A DNA stretch of 20,389 nt from Lenisia limosa (GCA_001655205.1 LPNZ01006955.1:1-20389), one strand, 5' to 3'. Shown: positions 13,001 through 18,649, numbered from the stretch's first letter. The notes: a model not told the origin generated them from the sequence alone. Translations and numbers: made by a program.

Positions 13001-14175
13001 CCCCCCCCCCNNNNNNNNNNNNNNNNNNNNNNNNNNNNNNNNNNNNNNNNNNNNNNNNNNNNNNNNNNNNNNNNNNNNNNNNNNNNNNNNNNNNNNNNNN
13101 NNNNNGCCGATGCTCGTGCAAGAAACGCAACTAATGCAATGAAGGTATTTGATGTGAGACTTTCTTTTCGATTTACTTTCCTTTGTCCACTCCCTAAATA
13201 TCTGCCACCGATTTTTTTTTCATTTTCCCTTAAGCTTGAACGTAATATGCGGGCTCTGTATTTTGTCACTGCCCAGTGTTTACGTAACCATAAAACATGC
13301 TATGTTGTATTTACGTACGCTAGAGTGATGGGATGCGGTGCTACAGAAGCGACTGGCCTGAGCTTTGTTTGTTTTGTTGTTACCAACCCTTGTGTGTTGT
13401 CAGCCAAGAGAGTTGATTTTGGGCTTTTTTTTTGTTTCATACATTTTCCAATTCCCCCCAGGCTGCCCGTGATGATTTGGACACCGCGGAGGAACAAGTA
13501 CGTACGTTCAAGAAGAAAAAGGCTCAACTTGAGGCCAAGGTAGAGGCTTTGGAAGACGAAGTCAAGCGGCTGGTAAGAGGTCCTTTTCCATGTCCTGGGA
13601 TTACAGGTGTAGGAAACCAGCTCAAAACCAGTCGACGAGATTGATGACTTGGTGGAGGTTATGGACACGGAGCAAAAGAGACACCTAGAAAAAATTGAGA
13701 GACTAAACGCCAGGGTACATGGGGATGCTATCACTGGGAATATGATGCGATTGGGGGAGGATAAGTGGGCTACACCTCCAATGTGCTTGAATGTAACCAG
13801 AAATAACCAGCAGATTGCATCCCTTGAAGAGGAGGTTGGAGAACTGAAGCGCGACCTGGACGAGTGTGAGCAGCGGTGTGCTGGAGTCGAAGAAAGGAAC
13901 TCCATCCTTGAAACTGACCTGAGAGAAAAGGAGGTACGTCGAGCTTCATTGAACGTTCCCCTTGTTATCGCTTGTTTTTTGTTTGTAGAGTTTTGATTAT
14001 TCGGTTCCTGATTAATCAGCCAATAGTCTTCATTACAATTTTCTTCGTTTACCCCTCCCCCAGGACGAACTTGATCGGCTGAAGGCCACCATATTCGACG
14101 CATCGGCTACCACCGGCAGACTAGCGGACCAAGCCAGCCTCGAGCGGTTTGCCGACACGGATTATTCAATTTCTT
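100..14175 (+). CDS. Very long coiled-coil protein, 62 visible exons, 5' end outside the window
   Basis: This is the gene-level entry; exon coordinates are in the block entries below. About 60 short exons on the plus strand join through GT-AG introns with agreeing phases and no in-frame stop, giving about 1,700 codons. The product starts (within the window) with an acidic, Ser/Pro-rich, low-complexity segment and then becomes an almost uninterrupted helix-former rich in Ala, Glu, Gln, Lys, Leu and Ser, with Leu or other hydrophobic residues spaced in heptads. That composition is typical of structural or tethering coiled-coil proteins (centrosomal, Golgi, cytoskeletal). I see no catalytic motif or named domain, so function is not assigned. 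Most introns are phase 0. The start codon lies left of the window, since the sequence begins inside an intron. The 3' end is uncertain: the last exon either splices at 14175 or reads through to TGA at 14301-14303. Confidence 0.85.
166..358 (+). repeat. Intronic repeat family B, copy 1
   Basis: Shared modules with copies at 648 and 7107: cagagttataaggcaaatga, taagcgtgatggtgtg, ggtttcggtaagatataacc and tttctcattgctatat. It lies inside the intron 161-448. Confidence 0.75.
648..761 (+). repeat. Intronic repeat family B, copy 2 (reaches the acceptor)
   Basis: Contains ggcgcacagaaagc, aggcaaatttgctctataag, cgtgatggtgtgcggcttcg and gtcagatacaacctt, and runs to the acceptor at 760-761. Confidence 0.75.
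1054..1181. repeat. AT-rich tandem duplication ending in a gap
   Basis: Two copies, about 61 bp apart, of acacaatatgatatatcgaa plus ctatctataatata and an AT palindrome (atatatattatattatatat). It lies in the intron 1026-1505. The second copy runs into the N-gap at 1182, so more copies may be missing. Confidence 0.8.
1182..1268. other. Assembly gap
   Basis: Run of N inside the intron 1026-1505. No exon need be missing, since phases on both sides agree. Confidence 0.99.
1344..1403. repeat. Inverted repeat, 20-bp arms with 20-nt loop
   Basis: Left arm ggatatgtcttgaccgattt (1344-1363); the right arm at 1384-1403 is its reverse complement with one mismatch. It lies in the intron 1026-1505. It would form a stable hairpin in DNA or in the pre-mRNA. 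Confidence 0.85.
1506..3254 (+). CDS. Exon block 2: start of the coiled coil
   Basis: Exons 1506-1547, 1670-1750, 1897-1999, 2134-2243, 2279-2396, 2496-2572, 2867-2920, 2954-3071 and 3190-3254. Phases agree at every junction. Peptide samples: DEIWQLRKDLDFSK, QLADTEAQLVQMREK, RSRTEAEELRERNTAIQA. Two introns are tiny: 2244-2278 (35 nt) and 2921-2953 (33 nt). At 2496 an upstream acceptor after 2462 is also in frame and would add a hydrophobic stretch (LIFWILVSNSL); I prefer the later acceptor because it keeps the helix pattern. The exon at 2867 could start a few bases earlier only by changing frame. Confidence 0.85.
2056..2107 (+). repeat. Intronic repeat family C, copy 1
   Basis: Contains agttttcgaggatttattga and atttagtcttttttcgaatc, inside the intron 2000-2133. 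Matches the copy at 5746 closely. Confidence 0.75.
2704..2866 (+). repeat. Intronic repeat family A, copy 2 (3' end of intron)
   Basis: Begins with gtgatgggatatggtgctgc and gaagcgactggtctgggctg, continues with ttgtcagccaacagcgttga, a T-rich stretch, ttttccaatta and a C-tract, then gaaactcatcag and the acceptor used by the exon at 2867. Confidence 0.8.
3290..3356 (-). repeat. Intronic repeat family D, inverted copy
   Basis: On the minus strand reads gggcagcagatctggaatta, then attgtgtagatctgtcgg, then a segment similar to 8385-8430. It lies in the intron 3255-3383. Confidence 0.7.
3384..5027 (+). CDS. Exon block 3: coiled coil
   Basis: Exons 3384-3515 (donor at 3494 also possible), 3573-3664, 3754-3799, 3853-3933, 4042-4152, 4229-4317, one ending at 4574, 4668-4755, 4859-4887 and 4932-5027. 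Most are Glu/Lys/Gln/Ala-rich, for example ALKAQLSSKDNNI and SLEELNNELQDTRKKLDD. The exon ending at 4574 is awkward. A TACTAAC branch-point-like site precedes an acceptor at 4448 that opens a good helix (HKQAIRQIQEL), but the clearly coding 3' part (LDLESRLRSADTREKQ) is in another frame. Either the acceptor is at 4501, 4507 or 4522, or a small non-GT intron or frameshift separates the halves. A TGG residue in the last exon (LIHWRESCNKAND) is unusual for the region. Confidence 0.75.
3975..4038. repeat. Short direct repeat in intron
   Basis: Two copies of atgtcatca followed by accccataaccctga, about 36 bp apart, in the intron 3934-4041. The second copy ends at the acceptor. Confidence 0.7.
4322..4425. 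repeat. Minisatellite, 20-bp unit, about five copies
   Basis: Unit gccatgtttactcaactcac, with one shortened and some variant copies, in the intron after 4317. A TACTAAC sequence, the ideal branch-point consensus, follows at 4427-4433. Confidence 0.85.
5106..5236. other. Assembly gap truncating an exon
   Basis: Run of N. The exon ending at 5282 has its start inside it. Confidence 0.99.
5237..7580 (+). CDS. Exon block 4: coiled coil, two gaps
   Basis: Exons before 5237 (in a gap) to 5282, then 5569-5680, 6011-6080, 6135-6266, 6297-6354, 6525-6629, 6683-6766, 6849-6921, 7288-7358 and 7470-7580. Phases agree. Peptide samples: SNQAGEIETLSSKIR, GEADNRAKKQAILTETIEAA, EKQIIDLKDKLSHDNNEIM, RASLAEAKAE. 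The intron 6267-6296 is only 30 nt. The exon at 5237 is cut by the N-gap and more exon sequence may be missing from the gaps at 5106-5236 and 5416-5553. For the last exon, a donor at 7594 is also possible, but only the donor at 7580 keeps the next two exons open. Confidence 0.8.
5416..5553. other. Assembly gap
   Basis: Run of N in the intron before the exon at 5569. A small exon could be hidden. Confidence 0.99.
5746..5797 (+). repeat. Intronic repeat family C, copy 2
   Basis: Contains agttttcgaggatttatcga and atttagtcttttttcgaatc, inside the intron 5681-6010. Confidence 0.75.
6632..6675. repeat. Short tandem repeat filling a small intron
   Basis: The intron 6630-6682 consists mostly of gaactgaa-type units of about 10 bp. 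Confidence 0.7.
7107..7207 (+). repeat. Intronic repeat family B, copy 3, cut by a gap
   Basis: Contains aggcacacagaaagcggtgt, gagttgtaaggcaaatgatt and cttataagcgtgatggtgt, then enters the N-gap at 7208. A short related tail (ttctcattgctatatattct) occurs at 5082-5105, also ending in a gap. Confidence 0.75.
7208..7248. other. Assembly gap
   Basis: Run of N within family-B copy 3. Confidence 0.99.
7711..9432 (+). CDS. Exon block 5: proline-rich break, then coiled coil
   Basis: Exons 7711-7800, 7908-8000, 8148-8195, 8458-8502, 8605-8691, 8745-8784, 8923-8978, 9180-9235 and 9348-9432. The first exon encodes a proline-rich, non-helical linker (PLPLDVDLPPPPAHNSPTA) that interrupts the coiled coil. 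The following exons return to helix (ARASLEDEIQQLQ, ERAAEIRNLLDEMEASKK). Phases agree at all junctions. The last exon could in principle read on into the 33-bp repeat array, but repeat units of differing length break the frame, so I end it at the donor 9433. Confidence 0.8.
8333..8432 (+). repeat. Intronic repeat family D, forward copy
   Basis: Reads gagggcagtagatctgggaa, then attgtgtagatctgtcgg. It matches the reverse complement of 3290-3356 with scattered differences and one small length change. It lies in the intron 8196-8457. Confidence 0.7.
9436..9766. repeat. Minisatellite, 33-bp unit, interrupted by a gap
   Basis: Unit begins gataaggacttggtcggggg and ends agtggcctcagt. At least seven copies are visible on the two sides of the N-gap 9614-9716. 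Copies vary in length, including a doubled cctcag and a copy short of G residues, so no frame stays open through the array. It sits in the intron 9433-9830. Confidence 0.9.
9614..9716. other. Assembly gap within minisatellite
   Basis: Run of N inside the 33-bp repeat array, so copy number is unknown. Confidence 0.99.
9831..12871 (+). CDS. Exon block 6: coiled coil with a short Pro/Thr-rich insertion
   Basis: Exons 9831-9875, 9954-10022, 10217-10306, 10475-10558, 10679-10783, 10875-10938, 11089-11171, 11232-11306, 11393-11497, 11537-11650, 11779-11847, 12042-12092, 12200-12283, 12591-12697 and 12799-12871. Phases agree throughout. Most is strongly helical, for example GLAKELELQASEFEADSRAK and ELEIGQAELERLKGLVEE. 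Breaks occur near 10530-10710 (ATPAVPEEKEN, then DQNTPTPEIQ) and at 11089 (PPSVFVPSTSEPAAA), giving a rod with flexible hinges. The intron 11498-11536 is 39 nt. The acceptor at 9953 lies in a local tandem duplication (see findings). Confidence 0.85.
9882..9981. repeat. 50-bp tandem duplication including a splice acceptor
   Basis: Copy 1 starts agtgaaagagctgacatacc, copy 2 agtgaaaaagttgacacact. Copy 2 has TAG just before the shared gttgaacattatca and is used as acceptor (exon from 9954). Copy 1 has CAT at that place. Confidence 0.75.
10084..10146. repeat. Short direct repeat in intron
   Basis: Two copies of catatcaagtttg with gctctttcttt or gctctttattg after them, in the intron 10023-10216. 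Confidence 0.6.
11889..11937. repeat. Short direct repeat in intron
   Basis: Two adjacent copies of acttgtctcatgatatcgtt, followed by agg or ggg, in the intron 11848-12041. Confidence 0.75.
12284..12590. other. 307-nt intron without recognised gene
   Basis: Holds a T-run/A-run pair near 12295-12310 that can fold back, and an AT-rich palindromic stretch at about 12395-12478. I see no coding block in it. Confidence 0.6.
13011..13105. other. Assembly gap after a C-run
   Basis: Run of N. The exon ending at 13144 is cut by it. A C-run before it suggests the end of a family-A-like intron. Confidence 0.99.
13106..14175 (+). CDS. Exon block 7: last coiled-coil exons before the antisense region
   Basis: Exon before 13106 (in a gap) to 13144, then 13462-13572, 13613-13714, 13811-13933 and 14064-14175. 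Peptide samples: KKKKAQLEAKVEALEDEVKR, DTEQKRHLEKIERLNAR, IASLEEEVGELKRDLDECEQ. The exon at 13462 is supplied with its acceptor by a family-A repeat. The last exon (DELDRLKATIFDASATTGRL) weakens in coding character after about 14150. Three outcomes are possible: donor at 14146 (phase 2), donor at 14175 (phase 1, matching the exon at 17258), or read-through to the TGA at 14301-14303, which would end the gene. Confidence 0.75.
13320..13461 (+). repeat. Intronic repeat family A, copy 3 (3' end of intron)
   Basis: Same order of modules as copy 2: gtgatgggatgcggtgctac, gaagcgactggcctgagctt, ttgtcagccaagagagttga, a T-run, acattttccaattcccccc and AG. It abuts the exon at 13462. Copies 2 and 3 are similar over their whole length with scattered differences, so they are related but not recent. 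Confidence 0.8.
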
Positions 14176-14295
14176 GTGAAATGCGAGTTTTTCCTGTGTT
14201 GTTTTTTGAAGATTTTTATGTGCTCTTTTATCCATCATATCTTCTGCCAGTTACATTATGGCTATTTAATTTTTCTCATCTGATTAACAACCTGT

Positions 14296-14333
14296 TTTTT
14301 TGAGGATTTATCGAGAAATTAGATTTGATTCTT
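14296..14333 (+). repeat. Intronic or intergenic repeat family C, copy 3 (shortened)
   Basis: Contains gaggatttatcgagaaatta and then diverges. It lies at the junction of the plus-strand exon and the antisense region. A further fragment (atatatcgagaaattcagc) is at 10376-10395. Confidence 0.6.
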
Positions 14334-14437
14334 CGTATCCTAACCCAATGCAGCAAGAGACCAAATACACTTTTATTTCCTCACATAAATGCAGTTTTGA
14401 AAATGTGGCTACACGGATATGAATGAAACATACCTAC

Positions 14438-16878
14438 CAGCTGTGCGAAATGTGTACTCGGCAATAATAGGAACAAACTTAGGAATACCAGCGAGATGTG
14501 CTTCGGGTCCAAGAGGAACCAGTGAGATGTGCTTCGGGTCCAAGAGGAGCTCGGGCCCAAGAGGAGCATTCGTCCCATAACCTTCATGCATCAGAGAATT
14601 AGCTACTTTGGTCTCAGCCGTTTAAGGAGAGAGACGAATACAGTGTCAATATTCGTTGCGGTGAGACTTTCTCGATTTCTCAGAGCCTCAGTGGTCATCA
14701 AAAGTTTAATGTAGCTTACGTTTGTAGTAACCTGATATCTATAATTCATAAAAATAAACCGTACACTCACCGAGATGCCAAGGATAAGGTGAGCATGCCT
14801 CGATGATATCGTTCCTCTGTTGTACCACGGAATTATTGCACTCGTGATACTTCGTCCCAGAAATCAGGATGTCAGTGTCCTTGGCTGTGCAAAATGGCTT
14901 GTCTGGTGGGTCTCGAAACAGTCACGGTGAACCCCAGCGCATCCTCGGCCTGTGTGATGGCGTCCAACATTGCCTTGAATCGGATTGGTCCGTTTACGGC
15001 TGCCGTTTGGTATTTGCGCTGATGACTGTCAAAAGCATAGCCTCCTCCCCCCCTAATAACCATTATACGCAGTACATGGCTCAGATGAGGTACCTGAATG
15101 TCCATCAACGCCCCCGAGGCTTTGAGATCGATACTGGCCGACGTCGGCAATATGGGCGGCGTTGTGTAGCTTGGTTGACCGAGGGTACTTACTGCCTTTT
15201 GTCTTGAATGCGAGCTGTTGTGATCTAAAACCTTAATTCTGTCTAGAACTTTATCTGAATCAACAGTTGGAGCTCTGATAATTCACTTCGGATCTGTATA
15301 ACAATTTTGAGTATCGGTCCCAGTAACAATTTCTTCTTTGTGATTCAAATGAATTTGTTTTGAAAAAGTCACTTTTATTAGGCTTAATATATACAATGCA
15401 CCGCTTAAACAAATGGCCTGGGTCGAGATCTAGCGTTACTAAGATTTCAGCATTTTCAGAAGTTTTATTGATAATTGGAGTGACTGGTGGAATATTTAGG
15501 AAAATGTCAGGGATTTTTTTCTGAATCAACAGCTCGAGCTTTGGGAATTGACTACGGATCTGCATACCAATTTTGAGTGACAGTCCCAGTATCATTGTCT
15601 TCTGCTACAAATGAAAGTAATGAAAAAGTCACTTGTACTTGATTTTTACATGTATGCAATTAGGCCGAATGGCAACTTCGCTCTTTGCTATTGCACCCAT
15701 TTTTCGGGCAATCTCATCCGTGTAATAGGGTGCAATACTACGTAACATAGAAAACCTCTGAGCCTCCTTGACGAAAGCGGTCTTGAGGTACTCCTTGCGA
15801 GTCTTGCGGGCAGTGAAAATGACGCCAAACAATGGTTGATGTCAATATTTAGGTCTACGTAATCAAATTAACAGCTGTGTATGATTGAAACCGTTTTGGC
15901 CATCATTTTAAAAATAGAGAGCTTTGTGGAGTCAATATTTAACGACTTTACTAATGAGTAGACTACTTGATCCAACCTCGTCACTCAATCCGTCAGAGGC
16001 ATGGAGGGAGACGACCTGGCTCACTGTCGACTTCAGGACGTGGACTGCCTTCATGCCCATCTCATGCATTAAACATCTAAATTGACTAAAAGCAGCTCTG
16101 CCCATTCAATCCTGCCTTGAGATATCAAAGATGAGGTTGTAGTTTCCCCATATCAGACACGGAAAAACAAGATTCAAGGTGGTTAACACATTGGAGAATA
16201 GCTGATTCTCCAATCACGGAAGAGGACGAAAAGGCATCTTTCCGAAAAGAAACTCCGCTTCCTAATAACACGAATTGCGGACTGGAAACAGCAAAATGGT
16301 GGGCAGCAGCATACAATTGCATTTAGTGCCTCGTTGATGTTGGTTGTGACACCGTGCTGGTACTTGGTAATGGTATTGGGAGTTGACCAAGCCTATCAGA
16401 TTAGTAACGGGTAAAGAGTCGTATTAAATAGTGTTATTCGGGAAAATCATGAAAACAAGAATTGAACAACATTATTCAATATCATAAACTTTCACATATT
16501 TCTGGACGGTATGATACTATATATTATAATATATGATACTATATAATATACACCCGCCCACAACTTCATAGTCAACGCTCCCAAGCATAGTACATGCTTC
16601 TCCATTCAAACGCAAGGGCAAATTCGGCCATCTGGCAGGCCGCTGAAAAACACAAGGTACTACAACGAAAAATATTTGTTGAGTAATCTAGTAACCATCT
16701 TGTCTAACCACATAATGAATTGAAACTGTTCCGCCTACTTCAGCTCAACAACAGTGAGAAGCGCCATGAGCTTCTTAATGAGACACAATGAACGTAGGCA
16801 CACAAACACATACACCTTCTTCTCAGCCGCAGCCCGGCATCCAGCGATGATGTAGCCATTCGATATTGTGAATGTCAG
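14438..16878 (-). CDS. Putative antisense multi-exon gene, unknown product
   Basis: On the minus strand, exon-like blocks run from right to left: 16878-16816, 16642-16565, 16392-16315, 16281-16190, 16097-15977, 15802-15650, 15604-15440, 15274-15094, 15018-14926, 14879-14771, 14670-14642 and 14612-14438. All are bounded by AG/GT on that strand. Phases agree except at the 15440/15274 junction, which I could not resolve. The peptides look globular, unlike the neighbours: ISNGYIIAGCRAAAEKK, KTAFVKEAQRFSMLRSIAPY, RFKAMLDAITQAEDALGF, DTDILISGTKYHECNN. Small introns occur (29 nt at 14613-14641, 33 nt at 16282-16314). I do not recognise the protein. The blocks right of 16100 have competing splice choices and are the least certain. 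A decayed transposon is an alternative. Confidence 0.5.
14489..14549 (-). repeat. 31-bp tandem duplication inside an antisense exon
   Basis: The sequence gagatgtgcttcgggtccaa (plus strand) occurs at 14493 and 14524. The period of 31 bp is not a multiple of three, so the same DNA is read in two frames in the antisense exon (LLLDPKHISLVP and LGPEAHLAGIP). Each copy also carries a possible donor (CTG before GT). Confidence 0.8.
14926..15274 (-). CDS. Best-supported exon pair of the antisense gene
   Basis: The block 15274-15094 is open for 60 codons after an acceptor ending at 15275 and reads VDSDKVLDRIKVLDHNSSHS, then TPPILPTSASIDLKASGALM. It splices in phase 0 to 15018-14926, which reads RKYQTAAVNGPIRFK and AMLDAITQAEDALGF. 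The intron between them (15019-15093) is 75 nt on the minus strand and contains a G-run. The amino-acid pattern (mixed hydrophobic and charged, few repeats) suggests a folded domain. The plus strand also has an open frame here, but its peptide lacks any recognisable pattern and no splice-compatible neighbours. Confidence 0.55.
15255..15645. repeat. Diverged direct repeat of about 120 bp, offset 268 bp
   Basis: Copies at about 15255-15380 and 15523-15645 share gaatcaacag, cggatctg, aattttgagt, cagtccca or ggtcccag and gaaaaagtcactt in the same order. Both lie in the antisense gene, so this may be a duplicated exon region. Confidence 0.75.
16503..16552. repeat. AT-rich palindromic stretch
   Basis: atgatactatatattataat and its near repeat, in the putative antisense intron 16393-16564. 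Confidence 0.6.
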
Positions 16879-16946
16879 GTCGGTACTTCAATTCATGGCT
16901 CATTAAATGTGTCAGAAGGAGAGATGGTTAATAATCCCCGGACATC

Positions 16947-17094
16947 TAGACTCAAGATCAAAGCCATGAATGCCATCTCAAGATCAAAGCCATCAATGAC
17001 ATCTAGTCTCAAGATCAAAGCCATGAATGACATCTAATCTCAAGATCAAAGCCATGAATGACATCTAGTCTCAAGATCAAAGCCATGAATGACA
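16947..17094. repeat. Minisatellite, 32-bp unit, about five copies
   Basis: Unit begins tctagtctcaagatcaaagc and ends catgaatgacat; one copy is shortened. It lies between the rightmost antisense exon and the plus-strand exons. No coding frame runs through it. In the two-gene model it is in the shared upstream region. Confidence 0.9.
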
Positions 17095-17099
17095 TACTG

Positions 17100-17115
17100 A
17101 TGACAAATAGATTTG
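17100..17115 (+). CDS. Possible first exon of a second coiled-coil gene
   Basis: An ATG at 17100 opens five codons (MTNRF) plus one base and meets a GT donor at 17116. It would splice over 142 nt to the acceptor at 17257 in the correct phase. It lies just right of the 32-bp tandem repeats. The exon is so short that chance cannot be excluded. The rival model joins the exon at 17258 to the donor at 14175. Confidence 0.3.
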
Positions 17116-17257
17116 GTGATTGGTGTATCAACGTCTCATAAAGGTGGTAAGGGATATTACCACGCTCGTGTTACGAAACATATGCATATAAGCTGAACAA
17201 TTTTTGTCATTCATTCCAAAACATCCAAATGGATGATCTAAGGGTAACTAACCGCAG

Positions 17258-18455
17258 GTCTGAACGTTATCGCGGTTCTTAGTGAGGAAACGGGGATAGA
17301 GTTTGAAGTCACGGAGAGAACGTAATACCTATCAGTATATCATAGTGTACAGCATCTACGAACCATGGTCTTTCTAGCATCCTTTTTTGATTGATCCTTT
17401 TCTTTCTCCTGATCTTTGATACAATGACGTTTGCCCCCAGCTTCACTCTTTTTAGGTCTCAGGTCACAGATCGCGGGAACTCCTCTGACGACTATCATCA
17501 ACCCATCAGCTCAAGTGACGAGTGGGTGCATGCATGAGTCAATACATTTTTGTTACTTCCTTGAGTGATTGATGATGGTTTCTTAATTAATCGCTTTTGT
17601 GACAATAATTTTTACTTAATCGCTTTATTGGAGTTTCTTACTTCCTTTAGAGATACAGTTTTATAATTCCGTTTATAACCCGAGAGATAGTTTTATTATT
17701 CCCTTTAGTGATGAGGGTTTCTTTACTTAGTCCCTTTAGAGATGATGGCTTCATGGACTTTGGAGATGCGGATGACATACCTCAAGAAAGTTGGTCAATT
17801 TGAAATAAGCCTGCCTTAGTTCTCCCTCGTGATCCACATCCCACCCTCAGGATTAGGCATTATATGTTGTTAATATTAAGTTAATATTTTTGTGTTTGCT
17901 GTGATTCCTTTTGACCAATCTCACGTTCCAGTCCCATGTTCGCTCCCGACCCCGGATGTTGAAGTAAGCGGACGTATGATTTTCGCAATCAAGCCCACTA
18001 ATAGTCCAGCATACTGTTTAATGTAAATCAGCATAAACAGGATCAATTTTATAACAATTAGGCGATTGCATCAGTTGAATCAGTTGCATCCGTAACACCG
18101 GTCGGAAGCTCTGAAGCGTCTCCCAACATATCCCCGAGACAGCCAAGCGGCGTATGCGCAAATTGCCAGGATCTTACTGCGGAGCTGGATGGACTCACTG
18201 CCGTCTTATCACGGTACAGGGAGTGGTGTGGATACTGTGGTTTCAATGTAGCTGAACAATAGTACTCATAGTGCAGGGGTGTGTGAGTAGGTGAATATGG
18301 TTCATACAGAAGTAATCAGATACATACAGTAATCACCCAGTGCGGATGCGGAGTTAGCAGCTATTCTCACGAGCCACGGCCTCTTGCCTTCCACCCAGGA
18401 CGAGTTGTCGGCTCTCGCTGCTTCCAAGTCCATTTGTGGTAATATCGTAACTCTG
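17258..18455 (+). CDS. Acidic Ser/Pro-rich exons of the second plus-strand segment
   Basis: Exons 17258-17321, 17456-17521, 17740-17789, 17932-17963, 18062-18213 and 18341-18455, with phases agreeing at every junction. The peptide starts LNVIAVLSEETGIEFEVTER, then becomes disordered and acidic (DRGNSSDDYHQPISSSDEDD, MDFGDADDIPQE), then Ser/Pro-rich (SSEASPNISPRQPSG). From about 18160 it turns helical (CANCQDLTAELDGLTAVLSR). A CANC motif precedes the helix, but one such pair is not a zinc site. The architecture repeats that of the first segment (acidic Ser/Pro-rich, then coiled coil), which suits either a second tandem gene or a second module of one giant protein. Confidence 0.75.
17540..17745. 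repeat. Degenerate tandem repeats around a splice acceptor
   Basis: Several imperfect copies of a unit like tccctttagagatgatggtt plus ttcttactta. Copies with TTTAG occur near 17650, 17707 and 17738. The last is the acceptor of the exon at 17740; use of the earlier ones meets stop codons soon. Confidence 0.65.
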
Positions 18456-18499
18456 GTGAGTGGGTTTGAGAGATCCAGAAGATCGCATGATTAAGAACA

Positions 18500-18560
18500 T
18501 AGTTTATTTTGGGATTTTTTTTGTTTCATAAATTTTCCAATTTCACCCCCCCCCCCCCCC
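18500..18560 (+). repeat. Intronic repeat family A, copy 4, cut by a gap
   Basis: Contains ttttgggattttttttgttt, cataaattttccaatttcac and a C-run that enters the N-gap. It lies upstream of the exon ending at 18722, as expected for a 3' intron end. Confidence 0.7.
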
Positions 18561-18649
18561 NNNNNNNNNNNNNNNNNNNNNNNNNNNNNNNNNNNNNNNN
18601 NNNNNNNNNNNNNNNNNNNNNNNNNNNNNNNNNNNNNNNNNNNNNNNNN
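18561..18649. other. Assembly gap after a C-run
   Basis: Run of N following family-A copy 4. The exon ending at 18722 begins inside it. Confidence 0.99.

Noticed and set aside
13596-13612. Sequence ctgggattacaggtgta resembling a primate Alu
   Set aside because: Only about 17 bases match, the flanks do not, and it serves as an ordinary intron 3' end here. Chance or trivial similarity; not evidence of human contamination.
13300-14103. Longest uninterrupted ORF of the window (267 codons, minus strand)
   Set aside because: It lies opposite well-supported plus-strand exons with heptad-patterned peptides and matching splice phases. Its peptide is Ser/Thr/Leu-rich without pattern, as expected for the complement of coiled-coil codons.
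14869-15207. Plus-strand ORF of 112 codons
   Set aside because: It covers antisense exons with better amino-acid pattern and splice-compatible neighbours, and itself has none.
16282-16660. Alternative antisense frames (for example ACQMAEFALAFEWRSMYY)
   Set aside because: Also plausible peptide, joined through an acceptor at the TAG near 16655, but it continues poorly into the following blocks. Not resolvable without cDNA.
16861-16925. Second antisense frame (HELKYRPDIHNIEWLHHRWM) beside the chosen one
   Set aside because: It looks coding but ends in a stop before any suitable donor. I kept the frame that splices onward, with low confidence.
16947-17094. Regular 32-bp repeats as a CRISPR array
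   Set aside because: Units are contiguous without unique spacers, and the window is clearly eukaryotic.
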